Positions 45,367 to 54,206 of a stretch of 64,000 bases of DNA are shown in pieces. This stretch comes from JBHBQE01 sp041776485 (GTDB taxonomy: Bacteria; Bacillota; Clostridia; Lachnospirales; Lachnospiraceae): the NCBI GenBank assembly GCA_041776485.1, contig JBHBQE010000002.1, positions 1-64,000 on the forward strand. Reading direction: 5' to 3'. Under the pieces are notes generated by a model. It saw nothing but the letters and a program-made list of their open reading frames with translations. It ran no database searches and was not told the DNA's origin. The position numbers were made by a program, and so were the translations under genes. Within the stretch, counting starts at the first letter, position 1. Each line of letters begins with the position of its first letter.

Positions 45367-46505
45367 TGAGCTATCTCGACACAATTGAATTGCTTTGCGA
45401 GGCTGGAATGCACCCTGCAAGGACGATAGTAAAGACACAAAAAAAAACAGGTAAAAATTTAATCGGTTGCGTTCCTTACCATACTCCTGATGAAATAATA
45501 TATGCGTCGGGCGCAATTCCTGTGGGACTTTGGGGCGGAAATCCGGAATTTTCAAAAGTGGACAAATATCTGCAAAGCTTTTGCTGCGGAATCCTCAGAG
45601 CTATAGTCGAATACTCTGCAAACGGTACCTACGATATTTTAAAAGCCGTTGTTGTTCCCACATTTTGTGATTCAATGAAATGTACACTGGAGAATCTGAA
45701 ATTATCTTCTCCGAAGAGTTTAAAGATTATCGGTATGGGATACGGACAACAAAGAAAACTTAAAATAGGCCAGGAATATACTATCAGTGAATATAAGAGG
45801 ATAAAACATGAGCTGGAAAAGCTGCAGAATACTGTAATTACCGATGATATGGTTGAAGCCGCATTTTGCATATATGAAAAATATCGTTCTGCGATGTCAG
45901 TGTTTGAGATGGTCGCCGCAAAGCATTTAGATCGTATAACGTCCTTTAAGAGGGCAATGATAATAAAGGCGGGATTATATATGGATAAGGCTGAATATAC
46001 GGCTTTGCTGCAAGAGATAACAGAGGGTCTTAAGTCTGAAGAGGAAGACAAATTTGACGGCAAAAGGGTTATAGTAACCGGAATTATGGCCGAGCCTTCG
46101 GAAATACTGCACTTTTTTGATGAGGAAGGATTAAGGATTGCAGGTGATGATATGTCGCTAGGCTCAAGAATCTGGAGAACGCCAGCTCGCAAGGATGTGG
46201 AGAATGTATATGCGAAAATGACATTAAGGTTTGCTGACGCAAAAGCCGATCCGTTTATGTTTGAACCGGAGAAGTTGAGAGGGTGGTATATTCAGGAATT
46301 GGTGAGGAAATATAATGCAGATGCAGTAATTGTCATGATGATGAAATTTTGTGATCCTGAGCAGTATGACTACCCCATATATAAGGCTGAAATTGAGAAC
46401 GCCAATATACCGATGCTTTATTTGGAAACAGATCAACAGACAGTTGGACTTGAGCAAATTCACACACGCATACAAAGCTTTGCAGAGACACTGTTTTTAG
46501 CATAG
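45366..46505 (+). CDS. 2-hydroxyacyl-CoA dehydratase, subunit 2
   Basis: The 379-residue second subunit (HgdB/HadC/FldC/LcdB family) has IGCVPYHTPDEIIYASGA, FCCGILRA and PTFCDSMKC, the usual cysteine-bearing segments. The ATG at 45366 overlaps the previous stop by 1 nt; GTG at 45363 is possible but sits too close to the AAGGGGAA site. It forms the heterodimeric dehydratase with subunit 1. Confidence 0.9.
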   Translation: MSYLDTIELLCEAGMHPARTIVKTQKKTGKNLIGCVPYHTPDEIIYASGAIPVGLWGGNPEFSKVDKYLQSFCCGILRAIVEYSANGTYDILKAVVVPTFCDSMKCTLENLKLSSPKSLKIIGMGYGQQRKLKIGQEYTISEYKRIKHELEKLQNTVITDDMVEAAFCIYEKYRSAMSVFEMVAAKHLDRITSFKRAMIIKAGLYMDKAEYTALLQEITEGLKSEEEDKFDGKRVIVTGIMAEPSEILHFFDEEGLRIAGDDMSLGSRIWRTPARKDVENVYAKMTLRFADAKADPFMFEPEKLRGWYIQELVRKYNADAVIVMMMKFCDPEQYDYPIYKAEIENANIPMLYLETDQQTVGLEQIHTRIQSFAETLFLA

Positions 46506-46521
46506 AAAGAAAAATATAGTT

Positions 46522-47313
46522 GTGTTTTTAGGAATAGATATAGGCTCATCTTCATCAAAGGCTGCCTTGATGAATCGAAAAAAAGAAATAATGGCGATTG
46601 CCGTTATCAATTTCGGTACAGGCACAGACGCACCGGTAAGGGTGCTGGATATGGTGTTGAAAGAAGCGGGCATAGAAGAAAAAGACATAGAATATACCGT
46701 TGCCACAGGGTATGGACGGATAACCTATGAAAAAGCGGATAAGCAGATTACTGAGATTACCTGTCATGCCAAGGGTGTAACCTTATTGGCGGAGGGTGTA
46801 AGAACAATTATAGATATTGGCGGACAGGATGCAAAGGTAATAAGGCTTAATGAAGCAGGTCATGTGGAGCATTTTGTAATGAACGAGAAATGTGCAGCTG
46901 GAACAGGTAGATTTTTAGAGGTGATGGCTCGTGTATTCGGATGTAAATTGGAAGAGTTGCCAAAGCTTGCATCAAAATCCGAGAAGGAAATTTCCATTAG
47001 CAGTATATGCACAGTTTTTGCTGAGAGTGAGGTGATATCAAATCTGGCGGCAGGAGAAGCTATTGAGGATGTTGCACATGGGGTAAATGTTTCAATTGCA
47101 AAAAGAGTGGCAGGGCTTTGTAACAGAATCGGATATAAGCCTAAAATTGTTATGACAGGCGGAGTAGCTTTAAATGAAAATGTAGTTGAAGCTCTGGGAA
47201 AAGAGCTTGACAGCCATATTGAGGTTGTTCGGTACAGTCAGGCGGCAGGAGCAATAGGAGCAGCCCTGCTTGCGTGTGAAAATTGTGTTAAGGAGAAAGA
47301 AAATGGCAAATAA
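46522..47313 (+). CDS. 2-hydroxyacyl-CoA dehydratase activator (BadF/HgdC family)
   Basis: The 263-residue ASKHA ATPase has the phosphate motif LGIDIGSSSSKAAL, the second nucleotide segment IIDIGGQDAKVI, and the two cysteines that bind the dimer-bridging [4Fe-4S] cluster (NEKCAAGTGRF and SSICTVFAES). It uses ATP to push a low-potential electron from ferredoxin into the dehydratase. The start is GTG at 46522. It is usually found next to its dehydratase, though here it follows rather than precedes it. Confidence 0.93.
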   Translation: MFLGIDIGSSSSKAALMNRKKEIMAIAVINFGTGTDAPVRVLDMVLKEAGIEEKDIEYTVATGYGRITYEKADKQITEITCHAKGVTLLAEGVRTIIDIGGQDAKVIRLNEAGHVEHFVMNEKCAAGTGRFLEVMARVFGCKLEELPKLASKSEKEISISSICTVFAESEVISNLAAGEAIEDVAHGVNVSIAKRVAGLCNRIGYKPKIVMTGGVALNENVVEALGKELDSHIEVVRYSQAAGAIGAALLACENCVKEKENGK

Positions 47314-47740
47314 ACTAAATATTGAGGAAATCAAGCGGATAATTCCACACAGGAGTCCAATGCTGCTGATAGATGAAGTGTTGGATATGGAAGGAGAAAA
47401 AAATATAACAGCAAAATATTTTGTGGATCCTGAATGTGAAATTTTAAAAGGACATTTCCCCAAAGCTCCGGTTTTCCCCGGGGTATATACGGTTGAAATT
47501 ATGGCTCAGGCGTCGGACATACTTATTCTTTCCTGTGAGAGATATGCAGGAAAGGAACCGCTTTTTATCGGGATTGATAAAGTCAAGTTTTTAAGGAAGA
47601 TAAATCCGGGGGATACTTTAAAAATTCATTCTGAAATAATAAGCGAGAGGGAGGAAAAAGCAATTGTAAAATGCTATGCAGAGGTATTTATAAATGAAGA
47701 GATATCGGCTGTAGGTGAGATAACTCTGGCGATGAGATAA
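47303..47740 (+). CDS. FabZ-like hydroxyacyl dehydratase (hotdog fold)
   Basis: The 145-residue protein has the FabZ signature IPHRSPMLLIDEVL and the catalytic segment GHFPKAPVFPGVYTVEIMAQ with its histidine and glutamate. FabZ acts on 3-hydroxyacyl-ACP in fatty-acid synthesis, but no acyl-carrier or fatty-acid genes are here. In this operon it may instead dehydrate or hydrate a CoA ester. The ATG at 47303 follows AAGGAGAAAG and overlaps the activator by 11 nt; a longer in-frame start at 47270 is unlikely. Confidence 0.82.
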   Translation: MANKLNIEEIKRIIPHRSPMLLIDEVLDMEGEKNITAKYFVDPECEILKGHFPKAPVFPGVYTVEIMAQASDILILSCERYAGKEPLFIGIDKVKFLRKINPGDTLKIHSEIISEREEKAIVKCYAEVFINEEISAVGEITLAMR

Positions 47741-47766
47741 GTTTAATAATTATAGGAGGAGAAAAA

Positions 47767-49086
47767 ATGAGCTGGACTGATATTTACAGGAGAAAATGCG
47801 TAACTGCAAAAAAGGCACTTAGTAATATAAGGGATGGGGAAATGATTGTTCCATCGCATAATTCTGCGGAACCGAGATATTTGTTCTCTCAGCTGTGCGA
47901 AATGAGAAACAGGTGGACGCAGCTGGGTATTCTGCAGGGACTTAATATAGGAGATGCATTTTATGCACAGGATGAAATGTATCCTACCTTTATCAACTGG
48001 TCTTTCTTTCCCGGTAAAAAAAATCGAGATTACATCAATAGCGGGAGAGGTCAGATGATTCCGATGCATTTTTATGCACAGCCGATAGCCATGAGAGAGG
48101 GAAATTGTCGGGTTGACGTAGGATTTCTTCAGGTTACCCCTCCAGATGAGGATGGATATGTTTGGATGGGAACGTCCTGCGATCAGGTACGCGTAATTTT
48201 AGATTCCGCACGAATTACAATTGCCCAGGTAAATCGGAATTTGCCTCATGTTATGGGAGAAACCAGAATTCCCGTAGATGATATAGACTATTATGTAGAA
48301 TATGACGAGCCTATTTATGAGATGGAAAAAATTCCCTCCGGAGATGAAGTTGCACAGAAGATAGGTGAAAATATTGCCGGATTGATTGAGGACGGAGCAT
48401 GCCTGCAGATGGGACAGGGCAAAATCCCCAATGCTATCCTGCCATATCTGGAAAATAAAAAGGATTTGGGAATCCATACAGAGGTATTTTCGGACAACCT
48501 TTTGCCTCTAATTGAGAAGGGAGTAATTACCGGAGCAAAGAAAAATATTGATACAGGTCTGATTGTAGCGACATTTGTCCAAGGCAGCCCTGAATTTTAT
48601 AAATTTGTTGATTATAATCCTATTGTGAAGCTAATGCCGGTAGAGTATACAAACAGTGTCAGAACTATAGCCCAGCTGGATAATGTTGTAGCTATAAATT
48701 CTGCTATTGAGGTGGATGCCATGGGGCAAGTGGTTGCTGACTCCATAGGTGCAAAGATGTTCTCCGGAGTAGGAGGACAGCAGGATTTTATAAGAGGAGC
48801 CGAGGAGTCCAGAGGAGGAAAACCTATAATAGCGCTTCCGTCAACCACTAAAAATGGTGAAATTTCAAGGATTGTAGGAGTATTGAAGCCGGGTACGCCT
48901 GTAACGACAACGAGAAATGATGTACATTATGTGGTTACCGAGCACGGTGTTGCAGACCTTTTTGGAAAATCTCTCAACCAGAGGTGTAAAGCTTTAATTG
49001 AAATAGCGGATCCAAAATTTAAAGAGCAAATAGAGAGAGATTTTTATGAATACAGAAGGAATGCGGGACAGATTTATTTTGACTGA
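47767..49086 (+). CDS. Acetyl-CoA hydrolase/transferase-family CoA-transferase
   Basis: The 439-residue CoA-transferase is related to 4-hydroxybutyrate CoA-transferase and butyryl-CoA:acetate CoA-transferase. The catalytic glutamate is E239 in GIHTEVFSDNLLPL; CoA-site segments are GQGKIPNAI and GVGGQQDFIRGA. It would activate the 2-hydroxy acid using acetyl-CoA or an acyl-CoA product, starting the CoA stage of the pathway. AGGAGGAG precedes the ATG. Last gene of the operon. Confidence 0.9.
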   Translation: MSWTDIYRRKCVTAKKALSNIRDGEMIVPSHNSAEPRYLFSQLCEMRNRWTQLGILQGLNIGDAFYAQDEMYPTFINWSFFPGKKNRDYINSGRGQMIPMHFYAQPIAMREGNCRVDVGFLQVTPPDEDGYVWMGTSCDQVRVILDSARITIAQVNRNLPHVMGETRIPVDDIDYYVEYDEPIYEMEKIPSGDEVAQKIGENIAGLIEDGACLQMGQGKIPNAILPYLENKKDLGIHTEVFSDNLLPLIEKGVITGAKKNIDTGLIVATFVQGSPEFYKFVDYNPIVKLMPVEYTNSVRTIAQLDNVVAINSAIEVDAMGQVVADSIGAKMFSGVGGQQDFIRGAEESRGGKPIIALPSTTKNGEISRIVGVLKPGTPVTTTRNDVHYVVTEHGVADLFGKSLNQRCKALIEIADPKFKEQIERDFYEYRRNAGQIYFD

Positions 49087-49289
49087 ATATTAAAGTCAGA
49101 TGAATATGTGCGTAATTGCTCAGTAAATTATTCAAACGCTTAGGTAAGTTATTTAAAATTATAAGCTGATAATTATAATGAAGGAATACTAAAAATATGG
49201 ACTATGTGTTAAAATAGTAAACGCTGCAAGGTTGGATACAGGAACGGGATATTTTCAGATGTCGGATGTTTGGCAAGGTGAGTGAAATT

Positions 49290-51275
49290 ATGAAAAAGAT
49301 ATGCATTATTATGACTAATCTTATTGCCGCAGAGGAATATCGGGATCAATTGTTACAGGTATTTGGAAACAGTATAGTAGTTGATATCCTTAGTTTTAAG
49401 AATTACAGCAAGGATTTAGTAAGAGACGTCGATTTATTTTTGCTGCACAATAACTACATAACCAAGGAAATAAATACTCATATTGAGCTGCCTATGGGAA
49501 TACCCATTGTGGATATTCGTCTGGATTTTGACAGAAAAAACATTTCTTTACTGAAAAATTACAAACCGGGGACAAAGTGCATTTTTATCAGTGCGTCACA
49601 GGGCTTTACAAATGAAGGCATATCAAGATTGCACCAACTGGGTGTCTATAATATAGAATGGATTCCTTATTCGGAAGAGAATGTATTTTTCGCAGTTGCA
49701 GATTTTGCTATCACCCCCGGAGAGATGCAGAATGTTCCCCAAAGAATAAAAGACAAGTATAAGGTTTTAGATTTTGGGAGAAGAAAACTTTCGCCAAGCG
49801 TGATAGATGAGATTGCCGTCAGCTTTAATATGGAATATATTTTTGAATGGAGCAATTATAAAAACTATATTAATCAGTTTGTACAAAGCAATAAGGGGAA
49901 CGAGAATGTTGCAGAGGATAATTTTAACGTAAATAATGGAATTAAAGCATTAGGAAATATAATTTCTGAAGGTGTGATCACCATAAATGAATTTGGTAAA
50001 ATTATATGCTTTAATCAAAGGGTAGCTGAAATATTAAATGTGGTGAAAGAGGATGCTATAGGTCAGGTAATATGGGAGTATAATGAGGAATTGTTCGGAT
50101 GGCTGAGAGAATATTTTGATATTGGCGGTATTGTAGAGCAGGTGGAAAGGACGCATCAGAAAAGGAAATTGGATATTAAGGTCTATCCCTTAGCATCATC
50201 AGATAAATACAGAGGAAACTTTATTTTAATCTCCAGTCAAAAAAAGGAGCGTATATTTAAGCAAGTAGATAATATGGGGCATACGGGGAAATATGTATTT
50301 AGAGATATAGTGGGGAAAGGTATATCTGAAATAATTGAGTTGGCGAAGAAAATGGTAAAAATTGATGCCTCGATACTAATTGAAGGCGAAACAGGAACGG
50401 GCAAAGAGATGTTTGCCAGTGCAATACATAATGCATCTGAGAGAAAAAACTACCCGTTTGTCGCCATAAATTGTTCGGCTCTTCCGGACAGCTTGTTAGA
50501 AAGTGAAATATTCGGGTACGAAGAGGGAGCTTTTACCGGTGCACGTAAGCGCGGTAAGATAGGGTTGTTTGAGTTGGCCAATGGCGGAACGTTGTTTCTT
50601 GACGAGATAGAGGATATGAATTCCCGTATGCAAAGTGCGCTTTTGAGGGCAATTCAGGAAAAACAGATTATGCGGGTTGGAGGTAATAAGCTGATTGACA
50701 TAGACGTAAGAGTAATAGCGTCTTCAAATATAGATTTAAGGAAGCTGAAGGATGAAGGCAAATTCAGAAAGGATCTTTATTACAGGCTATCGCCTCTTTT
50801 GCTTAAGCTGCCGCCGCTTAGAGAAAGAATTGATGATATCGATGAACTGATTCATGCATACCTTTCAAGCCATAATTACGACTATAAATTTTCAAATGAT
50901 ATGATAAGGTTTTTAAAATCCTTGGAATGGGAGGGGAATGTTAGACAGCTATATAATTCTCTGGAGTTTTTTGCGTGCCTGGATAAGCCTGTAATTGAGG
51001 TGGAGGACTACCCATATCCGAGAAATCTTTGTGAAGAAAAGCAAAAGGATATAAATATGTTCGTTCTGGAATTGCTTTATGGAGCGAATATGAGGGAAAC
51101 AAGTATAGGTCGCAAGGCTATTATGGAAAAAGCAAAGGTAAATGGAATACATATTACAGAAACAAGGATTAGAAAAGCATTAAAGCAGCTGGAGCTTGAA
51201 GGGCTTGTTGAGGTGCATAAGGGCAGAGGCGGAAGCCGCATCAGTCAGTTAGGCATTGAAAAAATAAAAATATAA
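49290..51275 (+). CDS. Sigma-54 activator with sensor, PAS and winged-helix domains
   Basis: The 661-residue protein has an N-terminal sensor domain (about residues 1-200, PrpR_N-like in look), a PAS-type domain (about 225-330) and an AAA+ sigma-54 domain (GETGTGKEM, intact GAFTGA loop, FLDEIEDM). The C-terminus is not the usual Fis helix-turn-helix but a winged-helix-like region (ETRIRKALKQLELEGLVEV). The start at 49290 follows AAGGTGAG; an in-frame ATG at 49266 is less likely. It sits between two operons that each have a sigma-54 promoter (41096 and 51443) and is their likely activator, sensing an amino acid or pathway intermediate. Confidence 0.88.
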   Translation: MKKICIIMTNLIAAEEYRDQLLQVFGNSIVVDILSFKNYSKDLVRDVDLFLLHNNYITKEINTHIELPMGIPIVDIRLDFDRKNISLLKNYKPGTKCIFISASQGFTNEGISRLHQLGVYNIEWIPYSEENVFFAVADFAITPGEMQNVPQRIKDKYKVLDFGRRKLSPSVIDEIAVSFNMEYIFEWSNYKNYINQFVQSNKGNENVAEDNFNVNNGIKALGNIISEGVITINEFGKIICFNQRVAEILNVVKEDAIGQVIWEYNEELFGWLREYFDIGGIVEQVERTHQKRKLDIKVYPLASSDKYRGNFILISSQKKERIFKQVDNMGHTGKYVFRDIVGKGISEIIELAKKMVKIDASILIEGETGTGKEMFASAIHNASERKNYPFVAINCSALPDSLLESEIFGYEEGAFTGARKRGKIGLFELANGGTLFLDEIEDMNSRMQSALLRAIQEKQIMRVGGNKLIDIDVRVIASSNIDLRKLKDEGKFRKDLYYRLSPLLLKLPPLRERIDDIDELIHAYLSSHNYDYKFSNDMIRFLKSLEWEGNVRQLYNSLEFFACLDKPVIEVEDYPYPRNLCEEKQKDINMFVLELLYGANMRETSIGRKAIMEKAKVNGIHITETRIRKALKQLELEGLVEVHKGRGGSRISQLGIEKIKI

Positions 51276-51398
51276 AAAGGGTGTTAAACGGTTCTAAATG
51301 GTTATTACACTATATATCACATATAAAAATCATTAATTTTAAAATAATATATCCGCTCTTTAACACAAATCCATAACCAAAAACATTGAAAACATGCC

Positions 51399-51442
51399 AT
51401 ATATCCATAAATCTGAATTTTATTTTAGATTTATGGATATAT
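51399..51442. repeat. Perfect inverted repeat next to the -24 element
   Basis: A 16-bp arm ATATATCCATAAATCT (51399-51414) is repeated in inverted form at 51427-51442, with a 12-nt centre. The right arm ends exactly where the sigma-54 promoter begins, and GCC/GGC extends the symmetry. It may be the binding site of the activator at 49290, or of a repressor that covers the promoter. No T-run follows, so it is not a typical terminator. Confidence 0.75.
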
Positions 51443-51458
51443 TGGCATATTTATTGCA
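51443..51458 (+). promoter_or_regulatory. Sigma-54 promoter of the symporter operon
   Basis: TGGCATATTTATTGCA is an excellent -24/-12 element (GG 51444-51445, GC 51456-51457). Transcription should start near 51469, about 47 nt before the symporter ATG. Confidence 0.88.
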
Positions 51459-51515
51459 TTTATATTGTGGTAAGGCACCTGTTTTACTGTTTTATCAATG
51501 AAAAGGAGGCGAAAT

Positions 51516-52979
51516 ATGTTTATTAAAATTACCACGGCAATTAATGATGTTTTGTGGAGTACTCCAATGTTGGTGTTGTGTATTGTTGCAGGAATAGTAT
51601 TTACAATAATACTGAGAGGCGTGCAGGTGAGAAAAATACCTGCGCAGCTAAAGCTGCTATTTAATGGGCAGGCTTCAGAAAAGGGGATGTCATCTTTTCA
51701 GGCGTTCTGCCTTGCAATAGCAGGACGTGTTGGAGTCGGTAATATAGCGGGAGTTGCGACTGCCATAGCAGCGGGAGGACCGGGCGCACTCTTTTGGATG
51801 TGGATAATGGCATTATTAGGTGCATCTACTTCATTTATTGAATGTACAATGGCACAGCTATACAAGGGAGAAATTGACGGTCAATATAGGGGCGGAATTG
51901 CATACTATTTAGCGCATGGACTAAAAATTAAGTTTCTGGGGTATTTTTATGCAGTTGTAATGGTGGTGGCTGAGCTGGCATTGTTCGGAATACAGTCACA
52001 TGAAATTTCATCATCTGCAAATAATGGGTTTCACATTCCTCCTATAGCGGTTGGAATAGCTTTAGTGCTGTTACTGGGAATCATTATTTTCGGTGGCGCA
52101 AAAAGAATTGCTGCCGTTGCAAATGTTGTAGTGCCCTTTATGGCAATTGCATATTGTATAATTGCCATAATTATTCTGCTGGTGAATATTAAGAATATTC
52201 CCGATACCTTTGCAATGATATTTGAAAGCGCTTTCGGAGTCGGACCTATCGCAGGCGGAATGATGGGTACTGCGGTAATGTGGGGAGTCAGAAGAGGTGT
52301 ATATTCTAATGAGGCAGGAATGGCTACGGCAACACAGTCTGCCGCTGCGGCTGAAGTTTCTCACCCTGTGAAGCAGGGGTTGGTTCAATGCTTTTCAGTT
52401 TATGTAGATACATTATTTGTCTGCACTGCCACGGGATTAATGCTAATTTCAACCGGATCCTATAATGTTATAGCTCCAAACGGGGGTTACCTTGTACATA
52501 ATTTGGATATTGAAGCAGGAACGATGTGGACTCAGGCAGCTGTGAATACGCTGTTGCCTGTTGGCGCTCAATTTGTTGCGGTGTCACTGTTCTTTTTTGC
52601 CTTTACTACTATAATAAATATGTCATACAACTGCGAGACGGCATTTTCGTTCTTTTTTGAGGGAAAGAGTGCTATACCGAAATCTGCCACATACGTAATA
52701 AGGGCTTTGATTTTGATAACCGTGTTTATAGGTACGGTAATACCGGGAAGCTCCGTATGGGCATTGGGAGATTTAGGATGCGGAATGCTTGTATGGGGTA
52801 ATATTATTTGTCTATTCTTCTTGGCACCTAAGGCGGCAAAGCTTCTTAGAGACTTTGAAAACCAGCAAAAGCAAGGCGCGGATCCTGTTTTTAACCCTAA
52901 GGATTTCCCGGAGCTTGGGAATCTGCCGTTGTGGGAAAAAGCTCATGACGGATATAAATCAGGAAATCTTAAGGCTTAA
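51516..52979 (+). CDS. Alanine/glycine:cation symporter (AGCS family)
   Basis: The 487-residue membrane protein has the AGCS hallmarks GRVGVGNIAGVATAIAAGGP and GVRRGVYSNEAGMATA, with about 11-12 helices. Family members import alanine or glycine with Na+ or H+. The ATG at 51516 follows AAAGGAGGCG. It heads a sigma-54 operon with an aminotransferase and a 2-hydroxyacid dehydrogenase, so its substrate is probably the amino acid fermented by the module; short-chain amino acids such as alanine or 2-aminobutyrate fit best. Confidence 0.9.
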   Translation: MFIKITTAINDVLWSTPMLVLCIVAGIVFTIILRGVQVRKIPAQLKLLFNGQASEKGMSSFQAFCLAIAGRVGVGNIAGVATAIAAGGPGALFWMWIMALLGASTSFIECTMAQLYKGEIDGQYRGGIAYYLAHGLKIKFLGYFYAVVMVVAELALFGIQSHEISSSANNGFHIPPIAVGIALVLLLGIIIFGGAKRIAAVANVVVPFMAIAYCIIAIIILLVNIKNIPDTFAMIFESAFGVGPIAGGMMGTAVMWGVRRGVYSNEAGMATATQSAAAAEVSHPVKQGLVQCFSVYVDTLFVCTATGLMLISTGSYNVIAPNGGYLVHNLDIEAGTMWTQAAVNTLLPVGAQFVAVSLFFFAFTTIINMSYNCETAFSFFFEGKSAIPKSATYVIRALILITVFIGTVIPGSSVWALGDLGCGMLVWGNIICLFFLAPKAAKLLRDFENQQKQGADPVFNPKDFPELGNLPLWEKAHDGYKSGNLKA

Positions 52980-53039
52980 TGAAGAAAATAATAATTTTAG
53001 GGTAATAAGGCTAACAGGCTTTATGCAAAGGAGGTAAAA

Positions 53040-54194
53040 ATGAAAATAAGCAATCGTGTATCAAGCCTTCCGCCTTCCGGAATCAGGAAAATGTTTGAGA
53101 TAGCGTCTCAGTATGACGATATAATTAATTTGTGCATTGGAGAGCCGGATTTTGAAACACCTCATCATATCGTAGAGGCAGGATGTTACGGGTTAAATAA
53201 CGGGTACACAAAATATGTTGCTAATGCAGGCTTACCGGATCTCAGAGCTGCGGTTGCGAAAAAAGCGTGTAAATACAATAAGATTGACTGCACAAGCAGC
53301 AATGTAATGATTACAAATGGAGCGGGACAATCACTGATGTCCGTGTTTCAATGTCTGATTAATCCGGGCGACGAGGTAATTATTTCAGATCCGTATTTCC
53401 CGAATTATTTAGGATATTTAATGCTTGCAAAGGCACAAGTGATAAAGGTTAAGACTTATGAGGAGCACGGATTCCATTTACAGTATGAGGACTTGAAAAA
53501 AGCAATAACGTCGAAAACAAAGGCTATTTTGATAAATTTTCCATGTAATCCTACAGGTGCCGTTATGGAACGGGATGAATTGATTAGAATAGGAGAGCTT
53601 GCGCTGGAGCATAATATAGTAATTGTTTCTGATGAGCCTTATGAATCAATCGTTTATGACGGAAGGGAGCCCTTTAGTCTGGCTTCAGTTCCGTCGCTGA
53701 AAGACAATGTGGTCACGGTGAATAGCCTTTCAAAAAGCTATGCAATGACAGGCTGGAGAGTGGGCTATACAATCGGACCGCAGAATTTAATTGACAGTAT
53801 GACATTGCTTCAGGAATCTTTGACATCCAGTGTAAATGCGTCAGCCCAATACGCAGCAGTAATTGCGTTAGAGTCGGATCAGGCTGAGGTAGTCAGGATG
53901 AAAAATATTTATGAGGACAGAAGAAACACACTGGTTGAGGGGCTAAACGAAATAAATGGGATAAAATGCAGTAGGCCGGAGGGCGCATTTTATGTGTTTG
54001 CCAATATAAAGGATACCGGTATGGAGTCTGAAGAATTGGCTAAAAAGCTGATTGAGGAGTGTCAGGTGATAGTTACTCCGGGAAATGCCTTTGGAGACGG
54101 AGGCAAAGGATACATCAGAATTTCATATGCATCGGGAATAGATTCGCTGAAAGAGGCATTATACAGGATAAAGAATGTTTTGGGTGAGAAATAA
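53040..54194 (+). CDS. PLP-dependent aminotransferase, class I/II
   Basis: The 384-residue fold-type I aminotransferase has PLP lysine K232 in NSLSKSYAMTGWRVGY, the NPTG motif in NFPCNPTGAV, and the substrate-binding arginine in GYIRISYASG. It would convert the imported amino acid to its 2-oxo acid, with 2-oxoglutarate or pyruvate as partner. An AAAGGAGG site precedes the ATG. The 2-hydroxyacid dehydrogenase follows after 12 nt. Confidence 0.9.
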   Translation: MKISNRVSSLPPSGIRKMFEIASQYDDIINLCIGEPDFETPHHIVEAGCYGLNNGYTKYVANAGLPDLRAAVAKKACKYNKIDCTSSNVMITNGAGQSLMSVFQCLINPGDEVIISDPYFPNYLGYLMLAKAQVIKVKTYEEHGFHLQYEDLKKAITSKTKAILINFPCNPTGAVMERDELIRIGELALEHNIVIVSDEPYESIVYDGREPFSLASVPSLKDNVVTVNSLSKSYAMTGWRVGYTIGPQNLIDSMTLLQESLTSSVNASAQYAAVIALESDQAEVVRMKNIYEDRRNTLVEGLNEINGIKCSRPEGAFYVFANIKDTGMESEELAKKLIEECQVIVTPGNAFGDGGKGYIRISYASGIDSLKEALYRIKNVLGEK

Positions 54195-54206
54195 AAGGAG
54201 GCAAAA

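Noticed and set aside
41245..49086. Classical butyrate synthesis operon
   Set aside because: thl, hbd and crt are present, but bcd and etfBA are not, and the dehydratase, activator and CoA-transferase point to 2-hydroxy acid metabolism.
39462..49086. Hydroxyglutarate pathway of glutamate fermentation
   Set aside because: Glutamate dehydrogenase and a 2-hydroxyacyl-CoA dehydratase are present, but no glutaconyl-CoA decarboxylase subunit is in the window, and the linked uptake gene is of the alanine/glycine type. Not excluded if the decarboxylase lies elsewhere.
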